Source of the DNA: CAWKAV01 sp963847735
Lineage (GTDB): Bacteria > Desulfobacterota > Desulfuromonadia > Desulfuromonadales > BM103
NCBI GenBank assembly: GCA_963847735.1
Contig: CAWKAV010000016.1
Span: forward strand, 558,001-622,000
DNA: 64,000 nucleotides
Direction of reading: 5' to 3'
Both the position numbers and the translations under genes were made by a program. The notes under the pieces are model-generated. The model saw only the letters and a program-made list of their open reading frames with translations. It did not search any database and was not told the DNA's origin. Positions 35,510 to 44,835 of the stretch are shown piece by piece. Within the stretch, counting starts at the first letter, position 1, and every line of letters starts with the position of its first letter.

Positions 35510-36301
35510 ATGTCAAATATCTCTTCGACATTGAACGCTCTGAAAGAGCGCGGCGCAAAAGCACTTATCACTTTTATAACTGCCGGTGATCCGGATCTGG
35601 CGGTCAGCGAACAGATCGTTCACACCCTTGTTGACTCCGGTGTCGACCTGATTGAGTTGGGGTTCCCGTTCTCTGATCCAATGGCCGACGGTCCGACGAT
35701 TCAACTTTCTTCCGAGAGAGCACTGGCTTCCGGAACGACCCTGCGCGGGGTGCTTGATTTGGTTGCCAGGGTACGTCAACATAGTAATGTTCCGATTGTT
35801 CTGATGGGATATTTCAACCCTGTTTTCTGTTATGGCCTGGAGCGCTTTGCCAGCGATGCGGCGACCGCTGGTGTTGATGGCTTGCTTTTGGTGGATCTGC
35901 CCCCTGAAGAAGCTGATGAACTGCACCCACTGCTTAAATACGCCGGAATTGATCTGATTACACTGCTGGCCCCGACGACCGGTGAGAAACGAAGCGCCTT
36001 GCTTGCTTCCGAAAGTGAAGGGTTCCTCTACTATGTGTCGATGACAGGTGTAACCGGTAGCCAGCGGGTGGATGTTGGAGCAATTTCTGATGCAGTTAAA
36101 GGTTTGAAAATGCGAAGTCCTGTTGCTGTTGCTGTTGGATTCGGTGTCTCCACACCGGAGGATGCAGGGGCGGTTGCCATGATTGCCGATGCTGTTGTCG
36201 TCGGAAGTGCCTTGGTCAAACTGATCAATGAATTCAGCGGTTCACCGAGAATGTTCGACGAAATCCGAAATTTTGTGCGTAGCCTTAAAGCGGCGATCTG
36301 A
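35510..36301 (+). CDS. trpA: Tryptophan synthase alpha chain
   Basis: Cleaves indole-3-glycerol phosphate to indole, passed to TrpB; 263 residues, TIM barrel. The catalytic Glu and Asp lie in LIELGFPFSDPMADGPTIQ. The phosphate loop VAVGFGVSTPEDA is present. Separated from trpB by a damaged helicase gene and a uracil-DNA glycosylase gene, which is unusual for a pair that forms one complex. Confidence 0.97.
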   Translation: MSNISSTLNALKERGAKALITFITAGDPDLAVSEQIVHTLVDSGVDLIELGFPFSDPMADGPTIQLSSERALASGTTLRGVLDLVARVRQHSNVPIVLMGYFNPVFCYGLERFASDAATAGVDGLLLVDLPPEEADELHPLLKYAGIDLITLLAPTTGEKRSALLASESEGFLYYVSMTGVTGSQRVDVGAISDAVKGLKMRSPVAVAVGFGVSTPEDAGAVAMIADAVVVGSALVKLINEFSGSPRMFDEIRNFVRSLKAAI

Positions 36302-36364
36302 TTCACTTTGTGCAGCGAAAAAGGATCGAGCTGCGAATGTCAGAGTTGGTTCACTTGAAGTGAG

Positions 36365-36730
36365 TTGGGTACCAACCAATCATGCGGTCTTTGCTGCCGC
36401 TATCTGTTGACTGGTAGCGAAACGTCGATCCTTTATTCGGGCGAAACAACGATAACCCCTGCGCTATGGGATCCCGGCAAGGTGACAGAATCGTTGGCCG
36501 CTGTTTTTGTGGAGACGTCCTGCCCGAATCGGGTGGAGTTGCTGGCGCTGGAGACGGGGTACCTGACACCCGCATTACTGGCTCGGGAGCTTGCTAAACT
36601 AGACAAACCGGAAGTACCGGTCAAAATGTTTCATGTGAAGTCGCAATATCTAGAAGAGATCAGTGCGGAGCTGGTATCCTGCCAGAAGGACTGCCGGGTA
36701 TTGAACGGCGATGAACGGTTCGTTTCTTAA
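36365..36730 (+). CDS. Hypothetical protein between trpA and accD
   Basis: A 121-residue reading with TTG start at 36365 and AAGTGAG just upstream. I do not recognise it. It has a cysteine-rich start (SCGLCC) and no signal peptide or long hydrophobic segment. A part near residues 60-105 reads like a folded domain (VELLALETGYLTPALLAREL). The N-terminal part may be wrong, because two neighbouring genes in this region carry frame errors and a short ATG reading (36337-36362) ends just before it. No overlap with its neighbours. Confidence 0.45.
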   Translation: MGTNQSCGLCCRYLLTGSETSILYSGETTITPALWDPGKVTESLAAVFVETSCPNRVELLALETGYLTPALLARELAKLDKPEVPVKMFHVKSQYLEEISAELVSCQKDCRVLNGDERFVS

Positions 36731-36761
36731 CCCTGGAAACGTATGAGTAGCGAGGTAACTT

Positions 36762-37609
36762 ATGGCTTGGTTTACAAAATCAAAGGCGCCGATAGCGCCG
36801 GTGTCTGCAAAGAAAGTACAGATGCCCGAAGGTCTCTGGACAAAGTGCAAGAATTGTGAAGAGATCATCTACTCCAAGGAGATTGAGCGCAATCTTAATG
36901 TTTGTCCCAAATGCGATTATCATTTCCGCATCAGTGCCCGGGAAAGAATTTCTCTTGTTATTGACGAAGGGACATTTTCAGAGACTGATCCCGAAATGAC
37001 CTCGGTGGATTTTTTGAAGTTCAAGGACTCCAAGAAGTACAGTGACCGAATCAAGGCTGCTGTCAAAAAGAGCGGCGGCGGCGATGCTATTATCACCGGC
37101 TCAGGCATGATGAATGGGCAGGAAGTTGTCGTTGCTGTTTTTGATTTTGGCTTTCTCGGTGGCAGCATGGGGTCAGTTGTCGGTGAAAAGGTGACCAGGG
37201 CTGTAGAGCTGGGCCTTGAGAAAAAAGCTCCTGTCCTGATCTTCTCTTCATCGGGGGGGCGCGCATGCAGGAAAGCATTCTCTCCCTGATGCAGATGGCA
37301 AAAAGCAGTGCCGCTCTCGCCAAATTAAAAAAGGCCGGGATCCCATATATTTCTGTCCTGACAGACCCGACCACGGGTGGTGTAACGGCCAGCTTTGCCA
37401 TGCTCGGTGATCTTAACATTGCCGAACCCAAGGCCCTCATAGGTTTTGCCGGACCAAGGGTCATAGAGCAAACCATTCGCCAAAAACTCCCAGAAGGTTT
37501 CCAGCGTTCGGAATACCTCCTGGAGCATGGGATGATCGACATGATTGTCTCTCGCCAGGAGATGAAGGAGAAACTGTCGCAGATCCTTCAAATCTTTACC
37601 AGGCAGTAG
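36762..37609 (+). CDS. accD: Acetyl-CoA carboxylase carboxyltransferase beta subunit, one-base deletion
   Basis: With AccA, transfers CO2 from carboxybiotin to acetyl-CoA, the first step of fatty acid synthesis. The zinc ribbon is C29, C32, C48, C51. The frame breaks at a run of seven G (37253-37259): reading runs to 37289 in one frame, and the true sequence (MQESILSLMQMAKSSAAL onward) resumes in another. One more G would give the expected IFSSSGGARMQESI and a normal 282-residue product. accD is essential, so sequence error, or a programmed or slippage event, is more likely than loss. Confidence 0.93.
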
Positions 37610-37612
37610 CCT

Positions 37613-38914
37613 GTGGATTTCTCGTCGAGCCTAGATTATCTGTACGGGTTGCAGCGTTTTGGTATCAAACTTGGCCTTGAGAATATGAGGCGACTGAAGG
37701 AACGCTTGCCGCTTTTGCAGGAATCTTTGCCCTGCGTTCATATTGCCGGGACCAACGGCAAGGGGTCGGTCAGTGTTATGCTGGCCGAGATGCTCAAACA
37801 TTCCGGGTTGCGGGTTGGTCTCTATACTTCACCCCACATGCATTGTTTCACAGAACGTATTCGTATTGATGGGGTACCCATCAATCGAGATGAAATAGCG
37901 GTACTCGCAGAGACCATACGTCAAGCCGCCAGAGATCTGCCGGTCACTTTTTTTGAAGCGACAACGGCAATGGCCCTTCTGGCTTTCAGGGAGAGCCAGG
38001 TCGATATCGCTGTCATCGAAACAGGTCTCGGCGGGCGTCTTGATGCTACGAATATTGTCGAGCCGCAACTTTGTTTGATTACTCCAATAAGTCTGGACCA
38101 CAATGAGCATTTGGGTGTCAGCTTGGCTGAGATTGCCGCTGAAAAGGCTGGCATTATAAAGTACGGTGTGCCGGTAGTGGTTGGCAAACAGACCTCTGAA
38201 GTGACCGAAGTGATTCTTGCTGTGGCTGCTGGCCGTGATGCCACCGTTCATTTTGCTGATCGTGATTATTCCTGGCAGGGTGACCATAAAAACCTGTTGG
38301 TCAAGGTCGCTGATAGTCGTTTTGAAGGTTTGTCCTGTGCCTTGGGAGGAGAACACCAACTCGCAAACTTTGCACACGCGGTTGCCGGAGCAATGCAGCT
38401 TCGTGAGCAGGGGGTTGCGGTCACCGATGCGGCCATACACGAAGCGGGCAGGACCGTTTCATGGCCGGGCCGACTGGAATGGTGGGGTGGCTCTCGGCGG
38501 CTTCTGTTGGACGTTTCGCATAATCAGGCAGGAATAAGTTGTTTGGCCGATTACCTTGTTGAACAAAAGCTCTCCCGGATTCATCTGGTAGCCGGGTTGA
38601 GTGGTGGGCGGAACCCATATGAGGTTTTGATGCCGCTGGCATCTTTGGCCGCGGCAGTATATGCCGTTCCGGTTTCCTTTGGACCGGCTATGTCGGTGAA
38701 CCAAATATCGGATTGGGCCGAATCATCAAAGTTGCCGGCCTCTGAATTTGTCAGCGCTGGTGAAGGATTAGCTGCAGCGCTTAAAAGTGCCAGGCACGAA
38801 GAACCGGTTGTGGTGTGCGGTTCGCTATATTTAGTAGCAGAATTAAGACAAGAGCTTTTGGAGGGGAAATCTGCTGTGGCACTTGAAGCGGCAGAATTCT
38901 TTAATTCTTTATGA
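37613..38914 (+). CDS. folC: Dihydrofolate synthase / folylpolyglutamate synthase
   Basis: Adds glutamate to dihydropteroate and then to folates, an ATP-dependent ligase related to Mur ligases; 433 residues. GTG start at 37613, three bases after accD. The P-loop is HIAGTNGKGSVSVML and a second motif GLGGRLDATN follows. The accD-folC pairing is common in bacteria. The stop overlaps the lptD start by four bases (ATGA). Confidence 0.96.
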   Translation: MDFSSSLDYLYGLQRFGIKLGLENMRRLKERLPLLQESLPCVHIAGTNGKGSVSVMLAEMLKHSGLRVGLYTSPHMHCFTERIRIDGVPINRDEIAVLAETIRQAARDLPVTFFEATTAMALLAFRESQVDIAVIETGLGGRLDATNIVEPQLCLITPISLDHNEHLGVSLAEIAAEKAGIIKYGVPVVVGKQTSEVTEVILAVAAGRDATVHFADRDYSWQGDHKNLLVKVADSRFEGLSCALGGEHQLANFAHAVAGAMQLREQGVAVTDAAIHEAGRTVSWPGRLEWWGGSRRLLLDVSHNQAGISCLADYLVEQKLSRIHLVAGLSGGRNPYEVLMPLASLAAAVYAVPVSFGPAMSVNQISDWAESSKLPASEFVSAGEGLAAALKSARHEEPVVVCGSLYLVAELRQELLEGKSAVALEAAEFFNSL

Positions 38915-41142
38915 CTGATAAGATGCTGCGAAGATTGTCTGTAGGGGCAATTCTCTATCTGTTGCTGATCGTTGGTGTGCTTTTGTGGGGACCTTTGAGC
39001 AGGACTGCTATCGCTCAGCCAGCACCTCAGGGGCCGGAGGAAACGAAGCAGTCTCAATCGGTTGTCGAGCAGGAGCACAAGAGCGCACCTTCGGCCACTC
39101 CTTTATCAGGAAATGATCAAAAGTCTCCTATCGTTCTGACCTCTGACACCCTCACTTACAATTCTTCTGAAGATAGCTATGAGGCGACAGGTGCTGTTGT
39201 CCTTCGCCAGGCCGATGTCGAGTTGAGATCAGACAAGTTGCTCTGGCAGGCAGCGACTCAGGATGCGGCAGCGCAAGGGTCTGTTCGTCTCAATGACGCT
39301 AATACCGAGTTTTACGGCGAGCAACTGCAATACAATATGTCGACCGGTCAGGGGCAGATTCGTGACGGCAGGCTATTCATCCACAACGGCAACTTTCATC
39401 TGGCTGGTGCGCAAATCGAAAAACGAGGGCAGGCGGAGTACTTTGTTAAAAATGGCAGCTTTACAACTTGCGACGGTGAAACTCCTGACTGGATATTCTC
39501 AGCAGACGAAGTTGACCTCACCCTGGGGGGGTATGTCCAAGCCAAGAATGTCTGGTTTCATATCAGGGATATCCCGGTTTTTTATACACCTTATTTGTCA
39601 TTTCCGGTGAAGACGGAGCGAGAGTCCGGGTTCTTGACGCCTTGGTTCGGTTATTCGAACAATAAGGGCACGCGGGTCTCTCTGGCTTGGTATCAGGTTA
39701 TTGATCGCAATATGGATGCGACGGTTTACCTTGACTCCCTTTCTGAAGTTGGCCTTGGCAAGGGGCTCGAATTCCGGTACTCCCTGGCAAACCAGAATAA
39801 CGGTGAGGCACTTTACTACGATGTCACGGGATTCAATGAGACCCCCCATCTCTATTATATGGAATGGCAGCACCACGGAGAGTTGCCAGGGAATTGGCGT
39901 TTAACGGCTGATATCGAGTACGCCAACAAAAAGCTATTTTTTGAAGAGTTTGGTGAAGTAGCAGAAGATTATAGCCGTAACATGACGGTTTCGACGTTGA
40001 TGCTTAGTCGCAACTGGCAAAAGCTTAATCTGGTTGGTTATGCACGTTATATTAAAGATCTGGATACTGATAATGGCGAGACCCTGCAGAGCCTCCCTGA
40101 ATTGGGGCTCGGCCTGGTCAGCTATCGTCTTGGTGACACCTCTTTTTATGTCAGTATGGAGAGTTTTGCGACCCATTTCTGGAGTGAGGACGGTGAGGAC
40201 GGTGAAAGACTTTATATAAAACCGGCTGTTTCGGCAGTGTTTAAACCGGGCTCGTGGCTTGAGATAGTTCCACAAGTCGCCTTTTATGAGAGACTATATA
40301 ATGCCGATACCGGGGATGATGAGAAATTTGTCCCCGAATTTACTCTGGCTCTTTCAACACACATGGTGAAGAACTTTGATGTCAACCGAAAGGGTATTGA
40401 TCGTATTCAGCACAGTATAGAACCGAAGGTGATTTATACTTATGTCCCCGATGAATCTCAGGATGACCTGCCATTTTTCGACCGCTATGATCGAATTGAG
40501 CATCAGAATGCTATCACCTATGCTTTAGTCAACCGTTTGACCGCTCGCAGTATGGCGGTGGACGGATCGATGACCTACCGCGAGTTTTTCAACCTGAGGC
40601 TTTCCCAAAGCTACGATATCGATGCAGACAGAGAGAACCGGCCAGGAAAGGATCACCCATTTTCAGCTGTACGAGTGGAACTTGATTTCAGCCCGGCCAG
40701 GAATATTTCCCTGGATTTTGACGGGTTGTTTCCTGTCTATGGTGACAGTGGCCCCCTGACTCTGAATGTCGGAGCCTCAATCCACGATGATAAGGGTAAT
40801 GCCGCAAAAATCGGTTATTCTTACAACGACGGGAATGACTATATTTACAACGACGAGAACTTTACCGGAGTTGCTACAGACTATGTTAAGTTCCAGTTGG
40901 ATACTTCTCTCCTGAAGCCGCTCTATGTCAGATTTGAAGAGCGTTACGATTTCGAGGAGAATCGTGAACTTGAAAAAGTGCTTGGACTTGAATATCGCTC
41001 GAAATGCTGGAGTGTCTTGTTGACTTACCGCAATCGCTATCAGGAGAGTGGTGACAACGATCAGGAATTTATGCTTTCTTTTGTTCTGAGCGGACTAGGC
41101 CAGAATCAAGGCTTTGGTAATGGTTTCGGAACAGTTCCCTAA
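38911..41142 (+). CDS. lptD: LPS-assembly protein LptD
   Basis: Outer-membrane barrel that, with LptE, inserts lipopolysaccharide into the outer leaflet; 743 residues. A signal peptide (hydrophobic core ILYLLLIVGVLLW, cleavage after a segment ending AIAQ) precedes an LptA-like domain (ALVLRQADVELRSDKL-type region near residues 75-160) and a long beta barrel. Cysteines in SFTTCDGE and YRSKCWSV could form the inter-domain disulfide. This is direct evidence for a Gram-negative envelope. Confidence 0.95.
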   Translation: MTDKMLRRLSVGAILYLLLIVGVLLWGPLSRTAIAQPAPQGPEETKQSQSVVEQEHKSAPSATPLSGNDQKSPIVLTSDTLTYNSSEDSYEATGAVVLRQADVELRSDKLLWQAATQDAAAQGSVRLNDANTEFYGEQLQYNMSTGQGQIRDGRLFIHNGNFHLAGAQIEKRGQAEYFVKNGSFTTCDGETPDWIFSADEVDLTLGGYVQAKNVWFHIRDIPVFYTPYLSFPVKTERESGFLTPWFGYSNNKGTRVSLAWYQVIDRNMDATVYLDSLSEVGLGKGLEFRYSLANQNNGEALYYDVTGFNETPHLYYMEWQHHGELPGNWRLTADIEYANKKLFFEEFGEVAEDYSRNMTVSTLMLSRNWQKLNLVGYARYIKDLDTDNGETLQSLPELGLGLVSYRLGDTSFYVSMESFATHFWSEDGEDGERLYIKPAVSAVFKPGSWLEIVPQVAFYERLYNADTGDDEKFVPEFTLALSTHMVKNFDVNRKGIDRIQHSIEPKVIYTYVPDESQDDLPFFDRYDRIEHQNAITYALVNRLTARSMAVDGSMTYREFFNLRLSQSYDIDADRENRPGKDHPFSAVRVELDFSPARNISLDFDGLFPVYGDSGPLTLNVGASIHDDKGNAAKIGYSYNDGNDYIYNDENFTGVATDYVKFQLDTSLLKPLYVRFEERYDFEENRELEKVLGLEYRSKCWSVLLTYRNRYQESGDNDQEFMLSFVLSGLGQNQGFGNGFGTVP

Positions 41143-41331
41143 CTATATATAAATATTTGACAAATGTGAATAGTTTGGTAGCTTTCTATAGCTTTGCCAA
41201 CCATCCGATGGGGCTCTCAGTGAGTTGGGTTGGACGGCGATAATGATCCGGGGGGGAGGTGCTACGGAGGGGAGTACAGGATGTTATGCCTACATTGGGT
41301 TCTTTTATGTTTTTTTATGGAGGGAAATGTG
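41143..41331 (+). other. Leader region ahead of the small helix-hairpin-helix gene
   Basis: 189 bases between lptD and the gene at 41332. A TTGACA box (41157-41162) is present with a poor -10 match (TAGCTT, 41179-41184). The stretch 41195-41240 contains ccaacc and ggttgg arms, and the later part is G-rich. I recognise no known riboswitch core. Confidence 0.4.
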
Positions 41332-41634
41332 ATGAAACGTTATCTGATAATGATGGTTCTATTGGTATCTGTTGGTATGACTGGCTTGTGGCCGGTTTCT
41401 GTTGTTGCTGTTGAAAACCCCGTTGCAGGTGTAAACCTCGAAATGGTTCATCTCAATCAGGCGACTGCCGAACAGTTGCAGTCGTTGCCTGGTGTCGGGC
41501 CAGCTCTTGCTGAACGTATTGTGCTTTATAGAACTGAAAACGGATCTTTTAAGAATCTGGATCAGTTGACAGAAGTTAACGGCGTTGGTGAAGCCAAATT
41601 AGCTAAATTCAGGAATCAACTGATTATTGATTAA
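41332..41634 (+). CDS. Small exported ComEA-like helix-hairpin-helix protein
   Basis: 100 residues. A signal peptide (MKRYLIMMVLLVSVGMTGLW) is followed by one ComEA-type helix-hairpin-helix unit: VHLNQATAEQLQSLPGVGPA and TEVNGVGEAKLAKF. ComEA proteins bind DNA during natural uptake; small stand-alone copies are common in Gram-negative bacteria, with roles often unproven. The ATG at 41332 follows TGGAGGG; upstream in-frame starts give no plausible signal peptide. Confidence 0.85.
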   Translation: MKRYLIMMVLLVSVGMTGLWPVSVVAVENPVAGVNLEMVHLNQATAEQLQSLPGVGPALAERIVLYRTENGSFKNLDQLTEVNGVGEAKLAKFRNQLIID

Positions 41635-41640
41635 AGGGCA

Positions 41641-41676
41641 CAAAAGGCCTGCCATTCGGCAGGCCTTTTGTTTTTT
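41641..41676 (+). terminator. Rho-independent terminator
   Basis: Perfect 13-base-pair stem caaaaggcctgcc (41641-41653) and ggcaggccttttg (41658-41670), four-base loop, followed by six T. Ends the single-gene ComEA-like transcript. Confidence 0.93.
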
Positions 41677-41829
41677 AGGTTGCTTCACCTGATCTTTGTA
41701 TAGTGATGCTCAACGAATGGACGAACAAGTTTTTGAAAAACCTTGATTTTTAATGTGATTTGATGAAGAATCCATAAGTTGAAGAGGTTGGTTTTGTTGT
41801 TTTCTGACATGCCTGTGTTGAGGTTGACT

Positions 41830-42141
41830 ATGGTGGGAAGCCCCGCTCAAGCTCCTCGCCCTGATGGGGGGCGACTTAATCTGTGGCCGTTGGCGCTGGT
41901 GGCGCTTATCTTGGGCTTCGCTTTGTTTGGGGAACGGGGTATTCTCCACATGCTGAAGCTTTCCGGTCAGAAGACAAGCTTGACCCGCACTCTTACAGAG
42001 TTTGAAGCCCAAAACGAGAAATTAAGATTTGAAATTGCTGCCTTGCGCAGTGACCATCGCTATATAGAACGGATTGCGCGAACTGAACTTGGAATGGTTC
42101 GCGATGACGAACTGGTTTTTCAGTTCACCGACCACAAGTAA
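41830..42141 (+). CDS. FtsB/DivIC-type septum formation initiator
   Basis: 103 residues from the ATG at 41830, preceded by GAGGT; longer readings start inside the leader. One transmembrane segment (LWPLALVALILGFALFG) is followed by a coiled coil (LTRTLTEFEAQNEKLRFEIAAL) and the IERIARTELGMVRDDELVF motif of the DivIC/FtsB family. Likely a bitopic inner-membrane protein of the division complex. Placed between two small transcription units. Confidence 0.85.
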   Translation: MVGSPAQAPRPDGGRLNLWPLALVALILGFALFGERGILHMLKLSGQKTSLTRTLTEFEAQNEKLRFEIAALRSDHRYIERIARTELGMVRDDELVFQFTDHK

Positions 42142-42167
42142 GTTTGTTTTCTGCTGATCGCTATGTC

Positions 42168-42197
42168 AGGCCCCTTCCGCTAGTGCGGAATGGGCCT
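42168..42197 (+). terminator. Possible terminator after the FtsB-like gene
   Basis: Arms aggccccttccgc (42168-42180) and gcggaatgggcct (42185-42197) pair with a single mismatch and a four-base loop. The T run after it is weak (ttactatg), so it may stop transcription only partly. Confidence 0.55.
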
Positions 42198-42264
42198 TTA
42201 CTATGTCTGGGTATGGGAGGTCATCAGTAAAATATTTTAGTCGTATTCCCACTTTTGTGAGAAC

Positions 42265-42293
42265 TTGACACTCCACCTGAGCGGCGTTAACAT
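42265..42293 (+). promoter_or_regulatory. Candidate argS promoter
   Basis: TTGACA (42265-42270), 17-base spacer, TAACAT (42288-42293). Gives a leader of roughly 185 bases before the argS ATG. Confidence 0.65.
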
Positions 42294-42485
42294 GCATTCC
42301 TTTTGAATTTTTTTAGACTGTGCATAATGACGAAGGTAGCGGCAAACTCTGTTTGAACTGTGCAAAAAGTTTCTCTTTGGGTGATAGTGTTGCAATGCAC
42401 TGCCCTGGTTACCCCTTAGATGTTACTCTGCGTAAAGTAAAAAAGGGGCCAAATCCCCCTAATGTCTAGGAAGGTTGAATGTATT

Positions 42486-44144
42486 ATGAAGGACCGCTTA
42501 CGGCTGCAGATCGGTGACGCTCTGCAAGCCTGTTTTGATAACAATACGTTGCACTCCGGGATCTTCCCAGAGGTGAATATCGAAGTGCCTGGTAATCCTG
42601 GACATGGTGATTTTGCTTCCAACCTGGCGATGACTATGGCCCGAGTTGAGAAGAAAGCCCCACGTCAGATTGCAGAAGCTCTCGTCAGCGCTCTCGGAAG
42701 CAGTCAATTCCTCAGTAAGGTCGAGATCGCCGGCCCCGGTTTTATCAACTTTACTTTAACCCCGACATGCTGGTATGAGGTGCTTGATGAGATAGCGGCC
42801 AAGGGTACGAAGTACGGTCTTTCACAGTTGGGTCAGGGCCGAAAGGTTCAGGTCGAATTTGTCAGTGCCAACCCCACCGGTCCCCTGCATATTGGTCATG
42901 GCCGGGGTGCAGTCGTTGGGGATGCCGTTGCCGCTATCTTACAGGCGACCGGCTTCGACGTGCAGCGCGAATACTACATCAACGATGCCGGCAATCAGGT
43001 GGCAACTCTTGGTCGTTCCATCTGGATGCGTCTGCGTGAGCAAAACGGTGAGGCTATTGTCTTTCCTGAGGATGGTTATCAGGGTGAGTATATCCGGGAA
43101 CTGGCTGCAAAACTGCGCGAAGACAATCCGGCAATAGCAGAACTCGAAGAGAGTGAAGCCGTCAAGCGTTGCACGTCCTATGGCATAAGCAAAGTGCTCG
43201 ACTGGATTGCCGCAGACTTAAAAGACTTCGGAATCACGTTCGACAGCTGGTTTAGCGAGCAGAGTCTTTACGACCGGAATATGGTCGAAACCGAACTCGC
43301 GAAACTGGCCGCCAAGGGACTCTCCTACGAACAGGATGGGGCCCTTTGGTTGCGCACGACCGATTATGGTGACGACAAGGATCGGGTGCTGATCAAGTCG
43401 GATGGTAGCCCGACTTACTTTGCTTCGGACGTTGCCTATCACATGGAGAAGTTTGATCGTGGTTTCGAGCGGGTGATCGATGTTTGGGGGGCTGATCACC
43501 ATGGCTACGTGCCACGCATGAAAGCAGTCGTGGCCGGTCTCGGTCACCAATCTGACGATCTTGAAGTATTGTTGATCCAGATGGTTAACCTCCTGCGTGA
43601 TGGTCAGCCTTACACCATGGGCAAACGATCCGGGAATTTTATAACCCTGCGCGAGGTTGTTGACGAGGTTGGAAGTGATTCCTGCCGGTTCTATTTCCTG
43701 ATGCGACGCTCCGATAGCCAGCTTGATTTCGATCTGGAGCTTGCCAAGCGCCAAAGCACGGACAATCCGGTTTATTACGTGCAGTATGCTCACGCCCGCG
43801 TCTGCAGTATCAATCGTAACGCGGCAGAGCAGGGGATTCCTTTGCCGGAGTGCGGTACGGCCGATCTTTCCAAACTGGCACTGCCCGAAGAACTTCTGTT
43901 GGCTAAGCAGTTGGCGCGCTACCCTGAAATGATTCTTGCTGCTGCGCAGAATTGTGAACCTCACAGGGTTGTTTACTACCTGCAGGAGCTTGCTGCACAG
44001 TTTCACAGTTACTATAATCGGCAGCGTGTTCTGGTGGAGGATCCAGCGACCACCCAAGCGCGCCTTTATCTGGTTAACGGTGCCCGTGTTGTATTGGCGA
44101 ATGCATTGAACCTGCTCGGGGTTGCTGCCCCGGAGCAGATGTGA
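42486..44144 (+). CDS. argS: Arginyl-tRNA synthetase
   Basis: Class I synthetase charging tRNA-Arg; 552 residues from the ATG at 42486 (MKDRLRLQIGDALQACF). An in-frame ATG at 42462 is less likely, since the AGGAAGG site lies between them. The HIGH-like motif is ANPTGPLHIGHGRG. The N-terminal Add-1 domain and C-terminal DALR domain, including QYAHARVCSI, are complete. Confidence 0.97.
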   Translation: MKDRLRLQIGDALQACFDNNTLHSGIFPEVNIEVPGNPGHGDFASNLAMTMARVEKKAPRQIAEALVSALGSSQFLSKVEIAGPGFINFTLTPTCWYEVLDEIAAKGTKYGLSQLGQGRKVQVEFVSANPTGPLHIGHGRGAVVGDAVAAILQATGFDVQREYYINDAGNQVATLGRSIWMRLREQNGEAIVFPEDGYQGEYIRELAAKLREDNPAIAELEESEAVKRCTSYGISKVLDWIAADLKDFGITFDSWFSEQSLYDRNMVETELAKLAAKGLSYEQDGALWLRTTDYGDDKDRVLIKSDGSPTYFASDVAYHMEKFDRGFERVIDVWGADHHGYVPRMKAVVAGLGHQSDDLEVLLIQMVNLLRDGQPYTMGKRSGNFITLREVVDEVGSDSCRFYFLMRRSDSQLDFDLELAKRQSTDNPVYYVQYAHARVCSINRNAAEQGIPLPECGTADLSKLALPEELLLAKQLARYPEMILAAAQNCEPHRVVYYLQELAAQFHSYYNRQRVLVEDPATTQARLYLVNGARVVLANALNLLGVAAPEQM

Positions 44145-44169
44145 GTGCACCCAGCGGAAGATGAATATT

Positions 44170-44820
44170 ATGGTGCAACCAGTGGTGACGCGCTCGCAGC
44201 GTCGTATTGAACGAAAACAGCTCGCCGTTATAGTTGCTTTGATTCTTGCTGTGGCGAGTGTCAGTTTTCTTCTTGGGGTCATGTACGGAAAGGCGGGAGG
44301 TTCTGTTCCAGGTTTCAATGCTGGCACTGAAAAGCTGAAGCTCCCAGTGGTGACTCAGATCGCACCACCACCGACGCCGGTTGCCATTGTGGAAAAGCCG
44401 GAAACGCTGACCTTTTATGAGAATCTACCTAAGGGGAACCAGGCTCCCCTTGGTAGCGGAATTAACCTTCCTCCAGAACAGAAGAAGTCGGTAGCCGAGG
44501 CGGAAACCAAAAAGATAGTCTTGTCTTCGAGTTTGCCAGCAGAATCCTTGTCAGGATCGGCAACCCTGTCGATTGCTTCAGGTGACGGTCCGTTCGTAGT
44601 GCAGATCGCCTCCTTCCGTACCGGAGAAGATGCTGGAAAGCTGGCTAGTCGTCTCAAGAAATATCAATTGACGACCTTTGTTGAATCTGCGGATCTCGGC
44701 GAAAAGGGAGTCTGGTACCGAGTCCTTGCCGGGCCCTATGTAAATCGTGAAAAGGCCGATCAAACCGTGGGTTTACTGCGAGAAAAAGAGCGGTTTTCGG
44801 CGCTCGTCAGGCAGCGCTGA
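44170..44820 (+). CDS. SPOR-domain inner-membrane protein
   Basis: 216 residues from the ATG at 44170 with GGAAG nine bases before it. One transmembrane helix (VIVALILAVASVSFLLGVMYG region), a proline-rich linker, and a C-terminal SPOR domain (about residues 140-214; FVVQIASFRTGEDA and WYRVLAGPYVNREKAD). SPOR domains bind denuded peptidoglycan at division sites. It could act with the FtsB-like protein encoded two genes upstream, but that is inference. Confidence 0.88.
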   Translation: MVQPVVTRSQRRIERKQLAVIVALILAVASVSFLLGVMYGKAGGSVPGFNAGTEKLKLPVVTQIAPPPTPVAIVEKPETLTFYENLPKGNQAPLGSGINLPPEQKKSVAEAETKKIVLSSSLPAESLSGSATLSIASGDGPFVVQIASFRTGEDAGKLASRLKKYQLTTFVESADLGEKGVWYRVLAGPYVNREKADQTVGLLREKERFSALVRQR

Positions 44821-44835
44821 GAACGTCGTTTTTCC

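Larger units (their letters stand above)
42142..42485 (+). other. 344-base gap between the FtsB-like gene and argS
   Basis: Holds a possible hairpin (42168-42197), a good candidate promoter (42265-42293) and about 190 bases of leader before argS. The leader has a repeated actgtgca element (near 42317 and 42357) and several very short open readings without arginine codons. I see no gene and recognise no known riboswitch. Confidence 0.6.

Noticed and set aside
41143..41331. Cyclic dinucleotide (GEMM) riboswitch before the small helix-hairpin-helix gene
   Set aside because: The conserved GEMM core and its tetraloop arrangement are not present on either strand as far as I can read.
43218..44327. 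369-codon minus-strand frame opposite argS
   Set aside because: Shadow of argS and the SPOR gene; no motifs.
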